Position numbers and translations under genes: made by a program. DNA of 64,000 nucleotides from Mesorhizobium sp. M4B.F.Ca.ET.058.02.1.1 (GTDB lineage Bacteria; Pseudomonadota; Alphaproteobacteria; Rhizobiales; Rhizobiaceae), in NCBI RefSeq assembly GCF_003952505.1, contig NZ_CP034450.1, positions 5,601,001-5,665,000 of the forward strand, written 5' to 3'. Shown piece after piece: positions 1-9,927 of the stretch (its first letter is position 1; every line of letters starts with the position of its first letter). The notes beneath the pieces are model-generated. The model was not told where the DNA came from. It did not search any database and saw only the letters and a list, made by a program, of their open reading frames with translations.

Positions 1-1492
1 CCGTCAGATTGCTGGCGATGACGGCGACGACGAGAAAAATGGCGAGCGCGACAATGCTCTCCGGATCCCGGATCGTCAGCGTGTAGCGCGGTTCGAGGAA
101 AAAGAAGTTGAACGCCAGGGCGCTGACCATGCAGGCGTACAAGGCCGGCCAGAAGCCGCCGGTCACCGCCGATGCCAGCACTGCCACGAGAAATACGATA
201 GCGAGGTTGCGGACGTCGAGAAACTGGTCGAGGACCGCGCTGAAGGCGAGAGAGCCCGCGACATAGGCCGTGGCAAGCAGATAGGCCCAGATTTCGAAGG
301 GCCTCTGCTCGGCTGCCGTCCCGACAGTCTTCGCCTCGGTGCCCTGTTCGGTCCCCGAGATGACATGGACGCTGATGTCGCCGGCATCGCGGATGAGATC
401 ATAGGTGAGCGAGCCTTCGATCAATTCCCGCCAGCGCGACCGGGTCGGTCTGCCGATAACGATATGGGTGAAGTTGTTCGCCTTGGCATGGCGGACGATG
501 TCCTGCGCCACATACTGGCCAGGAATGGTGGTCACCTCGGCGCCGAGCTGTTCGGCCAGCCGCAGATTCGCCGCCAGCCGATCCTTGTCTTTCTCGGGCA
601 TGGCGGCCGAGCGCGGCGTGTCAACATGCAGCGCTGTCCATGGCGCGCGCAGCCGTTCGGCCAGTCGGCGCGCATAGCGGATGCGGGCAGCCCCGCCCGG
701 ACGGGCGTCGACGCAGACAAGCACCCTTTCCCCCGCCGCCCATGGCCCCGGTATGGCGTGCGACTGCATGTGGTTCAGCAATTGCTCGTCGACGCGCTGG
801 GCGGTGCGTCTCAGCGCCAGCTCCCTCAGCGCCGTCAGATTGCCGGGCGAGAAGTAGTTCTCGATGGCGCGCTGCGCAGTGTTGGGGAAATAGACCTTGC
901 CTTCCTCAAGCCGCTTTATCAGGTCGTCTGGCGTGAGGTCGATGATCTCGATGTCGTCGGCCTGGTCGATTATGGAATCGGGAACCGTCTCGCGCACCCT
1001 CACACGGGTGATTTGCGCCACGACATCGTTCAGGCTTTCGACATGCTGGATGTTGAGCGTGGTGTAGACATCGATGCCGTGCGTCAGGATCTCGTGGACG
1101 TCGAGATAGCGCTTGGGATGACGACTGCCGGGAGCGTTGGTGTGGGCGAGTTCGTCGACGAGCACCAGCGCCGGGCGGCGGGAAAGGATGGCGTCGATGT
1201 CCATCTCGTCGAGGACGCGGCCCTTGTAGTCGACCTGGCGGCGCGGGATCACCTCATAGCCTTCGACCAGCGCCTGGGTTTCCTTGCGGCCATGCGTCTC
1301 GACGACGCCGATCACCGCGTCCATGCCGTCGGCCAGCCGGGCGCGGCCGGCCATCAGCATTTCGTAGGTCTTGCCGACGCCGGGCGCTGCACCGAGGAAA
1401 ATCCGCAGGCGGCCGCGCCCTTCCCGCTCGGCATGCTCGAGCAGCGCGTCCGGCGAGGGCCTTTTTTCGGCGTTGCTTCTGTCGTCCGGCAT
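1..1492 (-). CDS. kdpD: Sensor histidine kinase KdpD, 3' end cut by window edge
   Basis: Membrane sensor kinase that, with KdpE, switches on the Kdp high-affinity potassium pump. Reading leftwards from an ATG at 1492, about 497 codons are present. The N-terminal KdpD domain has a Walker A motif (GAAPGVGKT, about residues 34-42) and the DELAHTNAPGS segment typical of KdpD. A universal-stress-protein-like domain follows, and then the first hydrophobic segments of the four-helix membrane region. The HAMP/GAF, dimerisation and ATPase parts, and any kdpE, lie beyond position 1. The gene starts 71 bases after the kdpC stop on the same strand, so it is probably in the same operon. The opposite strand is open over most of this stretch, but only the minus-strand reading gives a known family. 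Confidence 0.95.
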   Translation of the reverse strand, partial: MPDDRSNAEKRPSPDALLEHAEREGRGRLRIFLGAAPGVGKTYEMLMAGRARLADGMDAVIGVVETHGRKETQALVEGYEVIPRRQVDYKGRVLDEMDIDAILSRRPALVLVDELAHTNAPGSRHPKRYLDVHEILTHGIDVYTTLNIQHVESLNDVVAQITRVRVRETVPDSIIDQADDIEIIDLTPDDLIKRLEEGKVYFPNTAQRAIENYFSPGNLTALRELALRRTAQRVDEQLLNHMQSHAIPGPWAAGERVLVCVDARPGGAARIRYARRLAERLRAPWTALHVDTPRSAAMPEKDKDRLAANLRLAEQLGAEVTTIPGQYVAQDIVRHAKANNFTHIVIGRPTRSRWRELIEGSLTYDLIRDAGDISVHVISGTEQGTEAKTVGTAAEQRPFEIWAYLLATAYVAGSLAFSAVLDQFLDVRNLAIVFLVAVLASAVTGGFWPALYACMVSALAFNFFFLEPRYTLTIRDPESIVALAIFLVVAVIASNLT

Positions 1493-1563
1493 CTGATCCT
1501 GCGTCTGGCACCAATCCTAAACATGGATGGCGCCGGGTAGGCTGTCGATCCCCGGCGCTACCA

Positions 1564-2133
1564 TTACTGTTTCGTGGAGTCGTCCAGCGCAAGGTTGAGC
1601 GCCAGCACGTTTACCACCGGCTCACCCAGAACACCGAGTTCGCGAGCCTCGACATGGCTGTCGACAAGCGTCTTGACCTTGGCCTCGTCGAGACCCCTGG
1701 CCTTGGCCACGCGGGGAACCTGGAAATAGGCGGCCTCGGGGCTGATATGCGGGTCAAGCCCGCTGCCGGAGGTCGTGACCAGATCCATCGGCACCGGGTG
1801 ACCCGGGTTTTCCGCCTTCAGCTTCTCGGCGTCGCCCTTGATGCGGTCGATCAGCTTGGGATTGGTTGGACCGAGGTTGGAGCCGCTCGGGGCGGCGGCG
1901 TTGTAACCGTCGCCGGCGGCCGAGGGGCGGCCGTGAAAGTAGCGGTCGCTGGCAAAGGCCTGGCCGATCAGCTCGGAGCCGATTACCTTGCCGTCCTTCT
2001 CGATCAGGCTGCCATTGGCCTGGCGCGGAAACAGCACCTGGGCGATCCCGGTCATGCCGATCGGGTAGACCAGGCCGGTGAGGATGGTGAAGAAGACTAT
2101 CATGACGATCGCGGGTCTGATTTGCTTGAGCAT
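1564..2133 (-). CDS. kdpC: Potassium-transporting ATPase subunit C
   Basis: KdpC is the single-span accessory subunit of the KdpFABC complex and is thought to raise ATP affinity of KdpB. The 189-aa product has one N-terminal membrane helix (about residues 8-33) followed by a periplasmic domain. It carries the family motifs FHGRPSAAG and GSGLDPHIS and a C-terminal region ending in [11 protein letters not shown]. Length matches the family (about 190). It starts 11 bases after the kdpB stop on the same strand, consistent with translational coupling in the operon. Confidence 0.97.
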   Translation of the reverse strand: MLKQIRPAIVMIVFFTILTGLVYPIGMTGIAQVLFPRQANGSLIEKDGKVIGSELIGQAFASDRYFHGRPSAAGDGYNAAAPSGSNLGPTNPKLIDRIKGDAEKLKAENPGHPVPMDLVTTSGSGLDPHISPEAAYFQVPRVAKARGLDEAKVKTLVDSHVEARELGVLGEPVVNVLALNLALDDSTKQ

Positions 2134-2144
2134 GGAGATGGTCC

Positions 2145-4238
2145 TTATGCGAGGCCGAGCGCGGTGACGGCCATGTCGATCGCCTTGATGCCGACGAAGG
2201 GGACTATGACGCCGCCAAGGCCGTAGACGAGGAGATTGCGGCTGAGCAGCGCGCCGGCGCCGATGGCGCGGTATTTGACGCCTTTCAGGGACAGCGGGAT
2301 CAGAGCGATGATAATCAGCGCGTTGAAGATGATGGCCGACAGGATGGCGCTCTGCGGCGTCGCCAGATGCATGATGTTGAGCGCCTGCAGCGGGCCGGCG
2401 GTCTGGCCCGGCGCCACGTAGAAGACGGCGAACATCGCTGGAATAATGGCGAAGTACTTGGCGACGTCGTTGGCGATGGAGAAGGTGGTCAGCGAGCCGC
2501 GCGTCATCAACAGCGCCTTGCCGATCTCGACGATCTCGATGAGCTTGGTCGGGTCGGAATCCAGGTCCACCATGTTGCCCGCTTCACGCGCGGCCACCGT
2601 GCCGGTGTTCATGGCGACGCCGACATCGGCCTGGGCGAGCGCCGGCGCATCGTTGGTGCCGTCGCCGCACATGGCGACCAACTTACCCTTGGCCTGCTCG
2701 TCGCGGATCAGCTTCAGCTTGTCCTCGGGCGTCGCCTGGGCGAGGAAGTCGTCGACGCCTGCCTCCGCGGCGATCGCCGCCGCCGTCATCGGGTTGTCGC
2801 CGGTGATCATCACGGTGCGAATGCCCATCTTGCGCAGTTCGGCAAAACGCTCGCGGATGCCGCCCTTGACGATGTCCTTCAGGTGGACGATGCCGAGCAG
2901 GCGGCCGTCGCGCTCGACCGCCAGCGGCGTGCCGCCGGACTTGGCGACCTCGTCGGCGATCGCTTGCAGATCCCGGATCGTTTCGGTGCTCGGCCGCGTC
3001 GCATGGCTGGCTGATGTCAACTGGTTGGCATGGGCGAGCACGGAATCGACGGCGCCCTTGCGCACCGACGAGCCGTCGATGTCGACGCCGCTCATCCGGG
3101 TCTGCGCTGTGAACGGCACGAAGGTCGCGTGCAGCGTTGCCATGTCGCGGGCGCGGATGGCGTATTTCTCCTTGGCCAGCACGACGATCGAGCGGCCCTC
3201 CGGCGTCTCGTCGGCCAAAGAGGCGAGCTGCGCGGCGTCCGCCAGTTCCTGCTCGCTGACGCCCTTGACCGGACGGAACTCCGTCGCCTGGCGGTTGCCG
3301 AGCGTGATGGTGCCGGTCTTGTCGAGCAGCAGCGTGTCGACGTCGCCAGCCGCCTCGACGGCGCGGCCGGACATGGCAAGCACATTGAAGCGCACCAGGC
3401 GGTCCATGCCGGCGATGCCGATGGCCGAGAGCAACGCGCCGATGGTCGTCGGAATCAGCGTGACGAAGAGCGCGACCAGCACCGTCACCGAGATGTAGCC
3501 GCCCGAATAGGAGGCGAAGCTCGGGATGGTGGCGGTGGCCAGCACGAAGATCAGCGTCATGCCGACGAGCAGGATGTTGAGCGCGATCTCGTTCGGCGTC
3601 TTCTGACGTTCCGCGCCCTCGACCAGCGAGATCATGCGGTCGAGGAAGGTGTGGCCGGAAGCGGCGGTGATGCGCACGCGGATCCAGTCGGACAACACCT
3701 GCGTGCCGCCGGTGACGGCCGAGCGGTCGCCGCCGGATTCGCGGATGACCGGGGCGGATTCGCCGGTGATCGCCGCCTCGTTGACGGAGGCGACGCCCTC
3801 GACCACCTCGCCGTCGGAGGGGATGATGTCGCCGGCCTCGACCAGCACGACGTCGCCGACCTTGAGGCTGGTGCCGGGCACCAGCTTGAACCTGGCGCGG
3901 TCCTCTCCGGCGAGAAGCTTGGCTTGCGTCTCGGTGCGCGCCTTGCGCAGCGAGTCGGCCTGCGCCTTGCCGCGGCCTTCGGCGACGGCTTCGGCGAAGT
4001 TGGCGAACAGCACGGTGAACCACAGCCAGATGATGATCTGCAGCGTGAAGCCGCGATCGCCGCCGCCGGCGAGGAGATCCCTTACGAACAGCACGGTGGT
4101 GAGCAGCGAGACGACGGCGACGACGAACATCACCGGGTTCCTGACCAGCGTGCGCGGGTCGAGTTTCCTGAAGGCGCCGCCGATGGCGGGCCACAGGATG
4201 CGGGCATCGATGATGCTCGCGGATTTGGACTGGCTCAT
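2145..4238 (-). CDS. kdpB: Potassium-transporting P-type ATPase subunit B
   Basis: Catalytic P-type ATPase subunit that hydrolyses ATP to drive potassium uptake through KdpA. The 697-aa product shows the phosphorylation motif DKTGTIT with the acceptor Asp at about residue 306, the actuator motif TGES (about 158-161), and the hinge motif [10 protein letters not shown] near residue 520. There are about seven membrane helices, in the pattern of KdpB (type IA ATPases). The start ATG overlaps the stop of the preceding 71-aa ORF by four bases (ATGA at 4235-4238), so the two are almost certainly co-translated. Confidence 0.98.
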   Translation of the reverse strand: MSQSKSASIIDARILWPAIGGAFRKLDPRTLVRNPVMFVVAVVSLLTTVLFVRDLLAGGGDRGFTLQIIIWLWFTVLFANFAEAVAEGRGKAQADSLRKARTETQAKLLAGEDRARFKLVPGTSLKVGDVVLVEAGDIIPSDGEVVEGVASVNEAAITGESAPVIRESGGDRSAVTGGTQVLSDWIRVRITAASGHTFLDRMISLVEGAERQKTPNEIALNILLVGMTLIFVLATATIPSFASYSGGYISVTVLVALFVTLIPTTIGALLSAIGIAGMDRLVRFNVLAMSGRAVEAAGDVDTLLLDKTGTITLGNRQATEFRPVKGVSEQELADAAQLASLADETPEGRSIVVLAKEKYAIRARDMATLHATFVPFTAQTRMSGVDIDGSSVRKGAVDSVLAHANQLTSASHATRPSTETIRDLQAIADEVAKSGGTPLAVERDGRLLGIVHLKDIVKGGIRERFAELRKMGIRTVMITGDNPMTAAAIAAEAGVDDFLAQATPEDKLKLIRDEQAKGKLVAMCGDGTNDAPALAQADVGVAMNTGTVAAREAGNMVDLDSDPTKLIEIVEIGKALLMTRGSLTTFSIANDVAKYFAIIPAMFAVFYVAPGQTAGPLQALNIMHLATPQSAILSAIIFNALIIIALIPLSLKGVKYRAIGAGALLSRNLLVYGLGGVIVPFVGIKAIDMAVTALGLA

Positions 4239-4450
4239 CTGGAGGCTCCAGTATCGATGGTGTTGGACGGCACCGAGTGGTCGGGTGCCGAGAAGAAGTG
4301 CGGCGGCCCGTAGACCAGCAGCCAGATCACGATCATGACCACTGCCAGGCCGAGGAAGGTGGATATGGTCGGGAAGGGAGGGGGAGTTGCCTCCCCCTCA
4401 TTCTCAGCTCGAGGCTGAGCCTTGCGACGCATGATGTGGAACCAGGACAT
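4235..4450 (-). CDS. Small single-span membrane protein between kdpA and kdpB
   Basis: A 71-aa ORF between kdpA and kdpB. The first 28 residues are basic and proline-rich, a hydrophobic helix follows (about residues 31-48), then a short polar tail. A GAGG ribosome-binding sequence lies six bases before the ATG at 4450, and its stop overlaps the kdpB start (ATGA). The textbook order is kdpFABC with nothing between A and B. This ORF is not KdpF, which is present separately at 6211-6300. Role unknown; tight coupling suggests a Kdp accessory or assembly peptide. It could also be a non-functional spacer ORF. Confidence 0.7.
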   Translation of the reverse strand: MSWFHIMRRKAQPRAENEGEATPPPFPTISTFLGLAVVMIVIWLLVYGPPHFFSAPDHSVPSNTIDTGASR

Positions 4451-4472
4451 GGTTGCCTCGGAAGGGACGGCT

Positions 4473-6176
4473 TCAGAATGTTTGCCCGTGGATCATCGCC
4501 AGGTGCTCGACGATCGGTCCGATCGCCAGCGCCGGGAAGAAGGTGAGGCCGGCGACGATCAGGATGACGCCGACCAGCAGGCCGACGAACAGCGGACCGT
4601 CGGTGGGGAAAGTGCCGGCGGAAGCGGGAACCGTCTTCTTCGCCACCAGCGAGCCGGCGATGGCCAGCGCCGGGATGATGACCAGGAAGCGGCCCATCAG
4701 CATGCCGATGCCGAGCGTGATGTTGTACCAAGGCGTGTTGCCGGTGAGGCCGCCAAAGGCCGAGCCGTTGTTGGCGGCGGCGGACGTGTAGGCGTAGAGG
4801 ACCTCGGAGAAGCCGTGCGGACCGCCATTGCCCATCGAGGCGACGGCTCTCGGCAGCACGACCGCTATGGCCGTGAAGATCAGCATCGCCAGCGGCAGGC
4901 AGAGAATGGCCAGCATCGCCATCTTGACCTCCTTGGCCTCGATCTTCTTGCCGAGATATTCGGGCGTGCGGCCGACCATCAGGCCGGCGACGAAGACGGC
5001 GACGACGATGAACATCAGGATACCGTAGAAGCCGGCGCCGACGCCGCCGACGATGACCTCGCCGAGTTGCATGTTGAGGATGGGGACCAGGCCGCCGATG
5101 GCGGTGAAGGAGTCATGCATGGCGTTCACCGCGCCGCAGGAGGCGGCCGTGGTGATGACAGCAAACAGCGCCGATGCGGGGATGCCGAAGCGCGTCTCCT
5201 TGCCTTCCATATTGCCGCCGTCAATGCCGAGCGCATGGACCAGCGGATTGCCCGATGCTTCCGCCCAGTAGCAGACGGCGACTCCGGCGACGAACAGCCC
5301 GCCCATGGCGGCGAGGATCGCCCAGCCCTGGCGCTGGTTGCCGACCATGCGGCCGAAGACGTTGGTCAGCGCCGCGCCCAACGCGAAGATCGTCACCATC
5401 TGGATCAGGTTGGAGATCGCGTTCGGGTTCTCGAAAGGATGCGCGGCATTGGCGTTGAAGAAGCCGCCGCCATTGGTGCCGAGCATCTTGATGGCGACCT
5501 GCGAGGCGACGGGTCCGAGGGCGAGCGTCTGCCTGGCGCCCTCGAGCGTGGTGGCGTCGACATAGGGGCCAAGCGTCTGCGGCATGCCCAGCCAGACATA
5601 GACGAGGGTGAGTGGGACGCAGAGCGGCAGCAGGATGTAGAGGGTGCAGCGGGTCACATCGACCCAGAAATTGCCGATCGACTTCGACGAGGCGCGGGCG
5701 AAGCCGCGGATCAGCGCCACCGCGATGGCAATACCGACGGCCGCCGAGACGAAGTTCTGCACGGTAAGGCCGGCCATCTGCACCAGGTAGGACATGGTGC
5801 TTTCGCCGCCATAGTTCTGCCAGTTGGTGTTGGTGACGAAGCTGGCGGCGGTGTTGAAGGCGAGGTTCTGCTCGACGGCCGTCATGCCCGCGGGGTTGTA
5901 GGGCAGCACGCCCTGCAGCCGCTGAAGGGCATAAAGCAGCAGGAAGCTCGCCAGGCTGAAGACCATGATGCCGGCCGCATAGATGGTCCAGTGCTGCTCC
6001 TCGCGGTCGCTGGTTCCCGAAATGCGATAGAGCCCGCGTTCGACCGGGCCGAGGATCGGCGACAGCAAGGTGCGCTCGCCGTTGAAGACCCGGTACAGGT
6101 AGCCGCCGAGCGGCTTCACCAGCAAAACGACGATCCCGCAATAGACGAGGATCTGTATCCATCCGTTGAGAGTCAT
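4473..6176 (-). CDS. kdpA: Potassium-transporting ATPase subunit A
   Basis: Potassium-selective, channel-like subunit of the Kdp pump in the inner membrane, related to the SKT/Trk superfamily. The 567-aa product has about ten membrane segments and the four pore-loop repeats expected for KdpA, including [11 protein letters not shown] (about residues 113-123), [16 protein letters not shown] (about 230-245) and NNGSAFGGL near the C-terminus. Length fits the family (about 560). It lies 34 bases after kdpF and 22 before the 71-aa ORF in the same operon. A 640-codon open frame on the opposite strand is a GC-bias shadow. Confidence 0.97.
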   Translation of the reverse strand: MTLNGWIQILVYCGIVVLLVKPLGGYLYRVFNGERTLLSPILGPVERGLYRISGTSDREEQHWTIYAAGIMVFSLASFLLLYALQRLQGVLPYNPAGMTAVEQNLAFNTAASFVTNTNWQNYGGESTMSYLVQMAGLTVQNFVSAAVGIAIAVALIRGFARASSKSIGNFWVDVTRCTLYILLPLCVPLTLVYVWLGMPQTLGPYVDATTLEGARQTLALGPVASQVAIKMLGTNGGGFFNANAAHPFENPNAISNLIQMVTIFALGAALTNVFGRMVGNQRQGWAILAAMGGLFVAGVAVCYWAEASGNPLVHALGIDGGNMEGKETRFGIPASALFAVITTAASCGAVNAMHDSFTAIGGLVPILNMQLGEVIVGGVGAGFYGILMFIVVAVFVAGLMVGRTPEYLGKKIEAKEVKMAMLAILCLPLAMLIFTAIAVVLPRAVASMGNGGPHGFSEVLYAYTSAAANNGSAFGGLTGNTPWYNITLGIGMLMGRFLVIIPALAIAGSLVAKKTVPASAGTFPTDGPLFVGLLVGVILIVAGLTFFPALAIGPIVEHLAMIHGQTF

Positions 6177-6210
6177 GAGAATAGCTTTCCGTGCCTTGCG
6201 CCAGATGCGG

Positions 6211-6300
6211 TCAGAAGCGTTCCGGGCGAACGAGGGCGTATGTCAGGTAGACGAGCAGGAACAAGGTCACGCCACCACCGAGGAAATAATCGAGAAGCAT
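6211..6300 (-). CDS. kdpF: Potassium-transporting ATPase subunit F (29 aa)
   Basis: KdpF is a one-helix lipid-like subunit that stabilises the Kdp complex. The 29-aa reading from the ATG at 6300 begins [10 protein letters not shown], continues with a hydrophobic core and ends LVRPERF just before TGA. The Y-x-L-V-x-P-E-x-F ending is the family hallmark. It sits directly upstream of kdpA on the same strand, its normal place. Confidence 0.9.
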   Translation of the reverse strand: MLLDYFLGGGVTLFLLVYLTYALVRPERF

Positions 6301-6316
6301 TTTTCGGACCTTCCGC

Positions 6317-6397
6317 TCAGAGAATGTCGCAGGCTTTGATGTAGGCGAAGGATAGGGCGAAGAACAAAACCCCTATCCCGATAACGATGACGTCCAT
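6317..6397 (-). CDS. 26-aa hydrophobic peptide at head of kdp operon
   Basis: A 26-aa ORF from the ATG at 6397 starting MDVIVIGIGVLFF and ending YIKACDIL, i.e. one membrane helix followed by a short polar tail with a Cys-Asp pair. It ends 16 bases before kdpF and is probably the first gene of the operon. I recall similar peptides (hydrophobic helix plus R/K-x-C-D/E-x-L ending) just ahead of kdpF in other proteobacteria, often annotated as hypothetical; this is memory, not a search. Function unknown. Confidence 0.6.
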   Translation of the reverse strand: MDVIVIGIGVLFFALSFAYIKACDIL

Positions 6398-6724
6398 CGC
6401 GCGTGGTCCTTATTTCCGGTTGGCTTCGGCCTGGCAGGGTCAGAGCGGCACAAGACACCGCCGCGACTGCAATGCTGCAGCCGTTACGGGGTGCTTGCCT
6501 CCGGGAATATGGATCGGAAGGCCATAAAGGTTCGAGACGGGGCGGACAGGAAAGAAATAGGAATCCCATAAAGATTTCGGCTCGCCTGACCGGCGCCGCC
6601 GCCTCTCACTGTCCCGTGGGGCACTTGCAGGCTGGCCTCACCGGATTATCAATAGTCTCGAGGCACATTCTGCGTGGCGCCAGGTTTGGCGACGCGCGGT
6701 CGATATTCCGAGGAAGGACAAAAA
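6398..6724. other. Intergenic region between divergent kdp operon and FMO gene
   Basis: About 330 bases with no convincing gene. It should hold the KdpE-responsive promoter for the leftward kdp operon and the promoter of the rightward monooxygenase gene. I could not identify a clear -35/-10 pair or a KdpE site by eye. An AGGAAGGA ribosome-binding sequence at about 6711-6718 belongs to the ATG at 6725. Confidence 0.5.
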
Positions 6725-8515
6725 ATGCTCGACATCGCACCATCGCAGCAGGCGGCCACCTGGCTCGGTTCCTTCGCCCGCGCGCTCGAAGCCGGCGACA
6801 TCGAGGCAGTGGCCAATCTTTTCGTCGAGGACTGCTACTGGCGCGACCTGCTCACCTTCACATGGAACATCAAGACGATGGAGGGCCGGGCGGCGATCCG
6901 CGGCATGCTGGAGGCGACGCTCGCGACGGCACAGCCGTCGCGATGGAGCCTTACCGGCGAAGCGAGCGTCGACGATGGCCTCATCGAGGCCTGGTTCAGC
7001 TTCGAGACAGTCGTTGCCAGGGGCGAGGGGATCCTGCGCCTCAAGGACGGTCGCTGTCGGAGCCTGTTCACGGCAATGAGCGAGCTCAAGGGGTTCGAGG
7101 AGCAAAAGGGTCCGGCGCGGCCGCTCGGCATCCGCCACAAGGCCGATCCCGATCGCGAGACCTGGGCGGAGGCGCGGGCGCGCGAGGCACGCGACCTTGG
7201 TGTAAGGGAGCAGCCCTACTGCCTGGTGATCGGCGGCGGCCAGGGCGGCATCATGCTCGGCGCCAGGCTGAGGCAGCTTGGCGTTCCGGCGCTCATCATC
7301 GAGAAGAATGCGCGCGCCGGTGATTCCTGGCGCAACCGCTATCGCTCGCTCGTGCTGCACGATCCGGTCTGGTACGACCATCTGCCCTACATTCCGTTCC
7401 CGGAGAACTGGCCGGTGTTCACGCCCAAGGACAAGATGGGCGACTGGCTGGAAATGTATGCACGGGTGATGGAGCTGAACTATTGGGTCGCCACCAAATG
7501 CGTCAGCGCCGCCTATGACGAAGCCGAAAAGGCCTGGACCGTCATCGTTGACCGAGTCGGCCAGCGCATCACCCTGAAGCCGAAGCACATCGTTTTCGCG
7601 ACCGGTGCCTACGGACCGCCGCGGCAGATCAGTCTGCCCGGCGCCGAGGCCTTCAAGGGCGAGATCCTGCATTCCAGCCAGTATTCCAGCGGCGAGAAGT
7701 TCCGCGGCAAGCGCGTCGCGGTCATCGGCGCGGCAAGCTCGGGGCATGACGTCAGCGTCGACCTCTGGGAGGCGGGCGCCATGGTCACCATGGTCCAGCG
7801 CTCGCCGACGACGGTGGTGAAGTCCGACACGCTGATGGAAGTCGGCTTCGAGATATTCTCGGAAAAGGCGCTAGCCCGCGGCATCACCACGGACAAGGCC
7901 GACATGATCGTCGCCTCGACGCCTTTTGCGCTGGTGCCGAAGGGGCAGCGCGCGCTCTACGACATTATCCGCGAGCGAGATGCTGATTTCTACAAGCGCC
8001 TCAGCGACAGCGGCTTTGCCCTCGATTTCGGCGAGGATGAGACCGGGCTGCTGATGAAGGCCTACCGCACCGGCTCGGGCTTCTACATCGACGTCGGCGC
8101 CTGCGAGCTGATCATCAACGGACAGATCGCGGTGCGGAGCGGTGTCGGCATCAAGTCGCTGACACCGAGCGGCATCCTTTTCGACGACAGCAGCGAACTC
8201 GCGGTCGATGCGATCATCTCCTGCACCGGCTATCGGTCGATGAACGAGACGGTGGCTGCGATCGTCTCGCGCGAGGTCGCCGACAGGGTCGGTCCATGCT
8301 GGGGCCTGGGCTCGGGCGTGAGAGGCGATCCCGGTCCCTGGCAGGGCGAGTTGCGCAACATGTGGAAGCCGACGGCGCAGGAGGCGCTGTGGTTCCATGG
8401 CGGCAACCTCGCGCTGTCGCGCTTCTATTCGAAGTTCGTGGCGCTGCAGCTCAAGGCGCGCATGGAAGGGATCGCGACACCGGTCTATGGCGAGCCGAGC
8501 AACGCGGGGCGCTGA
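6725..8515 (+). CDS. NTF2-like/flavin-containing monooxygenase fusion (NAD(P)/FAD-dependent oxidoreductase)
   Basis: The 596-aa protein combines an N-terminal NTF2/SnoaL-like alpha+beta domain (about residues 5-125) with a class B flavin monooxygenase domain. The FAD-binding glycine motif VIGGGQGG lies at about 168-175, and the NADPH-binding motif VAVIGAASSGHD at about 335-346. A C-terminal segment with SCTGYRS resembles the ATG-type motif of FMOs. Such enzymes oxygenate soft nucleophiles or carbonyl compounds; plant YUCCA-type enzymes are in the same superfamily. The substrate cannot be read from sequence. The start at 6725 is chosen for its strong AGGAAGGA site; an in-frame start 17 codons upstream lacks one. 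The downstream amidohydrolase is convergent, so no operon partner is evident. Confidence 0.85.
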   Translation: MLDIAPSQQAATWLGSFARALEAGDIEAVANLFVEDCYWRDLLTFTWNIKTMEGRAAIRGMLEATLATAQPSRWSLTGEASVDDGLIEAWFSFETVVARGEGILRLKDGRCRSLFTAMSELKGFEEQKGPARPLGIRHKADPDRETWAEARAREARDLGVREQPYCLVIGGGQGGIMLGARLRQLGVPALIIEKNARAGDSWRNRYRSLVLHDPVWYDHLPYIPFPENWPVFTPKDKMGDWLEMYARVMELNYWVATKCVSAAYDEAEKAWTVIVDRVGQRITLKPKHIVFATGAYGPPRQISLPGAEAFKGEILHSSQYSSGEKFRGKRVAVIGAASSGHDVSVDLWEAGAMVTMVQRSPTTVVKSDTLMEVGFEIFSEKALARGITTDKADMIVASTPFALVPKGQRALYDIIRERDADFYKRLSDSGFALDFGEDETGLLMKAYRTGSGFYIDVGACELIINGQIAVRSGVGIKSLTPSGILFDDSSELAVDAIISCTGYRSMNETVAAIVSREVADRVGPCWGLGSGVRGDPGPWQGELRNMWKPTAQEALWFHGGNLALSRFYSKFVALQLKARMEGIATPVYGEPSNAGR

Positions 8516-8522
8516 AGCTACC

Positions 8523-8671
8523 GATCTCCCCCCTTGTGGGGGAGATGGCGGCAGGCCAGAGGGGGTCGGTTCGACTGGGCTCGACCTCCTGCGACAGATG
8601 AAGGCTGGCGCTTCACGCGCGGCGACCCCCTCTGTCGCCTTCGGCGACATCTCCCCTCAAGGGGGGAGATC
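8523..8671. repeat. Mosaic palindromic intergenic element (nested inverted repeat)
   Basis: A 149-bp nested palindrome between two convergent genes. The outer 14-bp arms GATCTCCCCCCTTG (8523-8536) and CAAGGGGGGAGATC (8658-8671) are perfect complements. An inner pair CAGAGGGGGTCG (8557-8568) and CGACCCCCTCTG (8623-8634) is also perfect. The end overlaps the stop region of the amidohydrolase gene. It has the look of rhizobial RIME-type dispersed elements and could act as a bidirectional terminator. Confidence 0.8.
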
Positions 8672-9896
8672 ACCCATGCCCGAAATGCCTGGCCGCAACC
8701 TCGACATGCGTGTGACCCGCATGCGCCTCGAAGCGCTCGGTCTCGTTGTGGTCGGCGGCCTCGTTTGGCCACCATTTGCCGCCGAGGACGATGCCCTCTG
8801 AAACGAGCCGCTGATCGGCGACCAGCGAGGCGCCGACCGCGTCGACAAAGGTGAAGCGGCCCGGTTGCTGCCTGAGCACCGCGACGTCGCCGATGCCGCC
8901 GACCTTCAGCGCGCCAAGATCGGGCCGCGCGATCGCCTCGGCCGGGCGCTGCGTCGCCGCGCGCAGCACCTCGACCAGCGGCATGCCGAGCGCCAAAAGC
9001 TTCGACATGCAGACGAGGATGTCGAAGGCTGGGCCGTCGACGCAGTAGAGATGCACGTCGCTCGAGATGACGTCGGGCGCGAGCCCCTCGGCCAGCATTG
9101 CCTTCGCGACCTCGAAGTCGAAAGAGCCCATGCCGTGGCCGATGTCGAAGATGACGCCGCGCTCTCGCGCCAGCCGCATGTCGGGGCGCACCGCGCCCGA
9201 GGCGAAGACCGGCGCGTTGGGGAAGGGGCGGAAGCAGTGAGTGAGGATGTCGCCGCGGCGCAGCCGCGGCAGCACTTCCGAGCGTCCGGGCGGCGGCTCG
9301 TCTATATGCGCCATCAGCGGCAGGCCGGCCTGGTCGGCGGCCTCCAGCGCCAGGTCGACCGGGGCGATGCCGCTGGTGCCGCCGGCGTGACGGCCGGAGC
9401 GGACCTTGACGCCGACGACGACATCGGCGTGCTCGCGAACGGCAGCCACCGTTTCGCGCGGCTCGCAGAGCCTCAGATCGCTGCATTCGCCGACAGAGAC
9501 CGTTTGCGAGAAACCGAAAATGCCGGCGAAGGAGATGTTGACGTAGGCGAGGATGCGGACCTTCGAACGCTCGATGACGTGGCGGCGAAAGCCGAGGAAA
9601 TTGCCCGCGCCGGCGCTGCCGGCGTCGATGAAGGTAGTGGTGCCGCTCTTCGCCGCGAGCCGGTCGGCGTCGACACCGAGCGAGGTGCCGCCCCAGTAGA
9701 CGTGGCTGTGCAGGTCGATGAGGCCGGGCGTGACGAGGCAATCCCTCGCGTCGATCACTTGTTTCGCGTGTTCGGCGTCGATCGCCGCTTCGATCGCGGC
9801 GACATGGCCGTTGGCGAAGGCGAGGTCACGTGGCGCATCGAGCCCGGAAGCCGGATCGATAAGGCGGCCGCCCTTTATCAGGAGATCGAATTGCAT
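8670..9896 (-). CDS. Amidohydrolase/deacetylase family metallohydrolase
   Basis: The 408-aa product is an amidohydrolase-superfamily enzyme. An N-terminal beta-sandwich part runs into the metal motif DLHSH (His63, His65). VVGVKVRSG near residue 154 holds the likely carboxylated bridging Lys, further His ligands follow (for example in LMAHIDEP), and a late SSDVHLY segment carries the catalytic Asp. The pattern fits the amidohydrolase/deacetylase group that includes the Agrobacterium N-acetyl-mandelate deacetylase Atu3266. The substrate is not known here; an N-acyl or ester bond is likely. It lies 31 bases downstream of a ridA-like gene on the same strand, suggesting a small operon for nitrogen-compound breakdown. 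Confidence 0.85.
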   Translation of the reverse strand: MQFDLLIKGGRLIDPASGLDAPRDLAFANGHVAAIEAAIDAEHAKQVIDARDCLVTPGLIDLHSHVYWGGTSLGVDADRLAAKSGTTTFIDAGSAGAGNFLGFRRHVIERSKVRILAYVNISFAGIFGFSQTVSVGECSDLRLCEPRETVAAVREHADVVVGVKVRSGRHAGGTSGIAPVDLALEAADQAGLPLMAHIDEPPPGRSEVLPRLRRGDILTHCFRPFPNAPVFASGAVRPDMRLARERGVIFDIGHGMGSFDFEVAKAMLAEGLAPDVISSDVHLYCVDGPAFDILVCMSKLLALGMPLVEVLRAATQRPAEAIARPDLGALKVGGIGDVAVLRQQPGRFTFVDAVGASLVADQRLVSEGIVLGGKWWPNEAADHNETERFEAHAGHTHVEVAARHFGHG

Positions 9897-9927
9897 CGGG
9901 CAGCCTCCGGTTGTTCTGGTCTCTCTG

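Noticed and set aside
365..1540. 391-codon plus-strand frame opposite kdpD
   Set aside because: The minus strand gives KdpD with Walker A and the KdpD domain; the plus-strand product has no recognisable features.
4422..6344. 640-codon open frame on the plus strand opposite kdpA
   Set aside because: The product is a His/Asp/Arg-rich string with no family features; kdpA on the other strand is unmistakable. GC bias creates such shadows.
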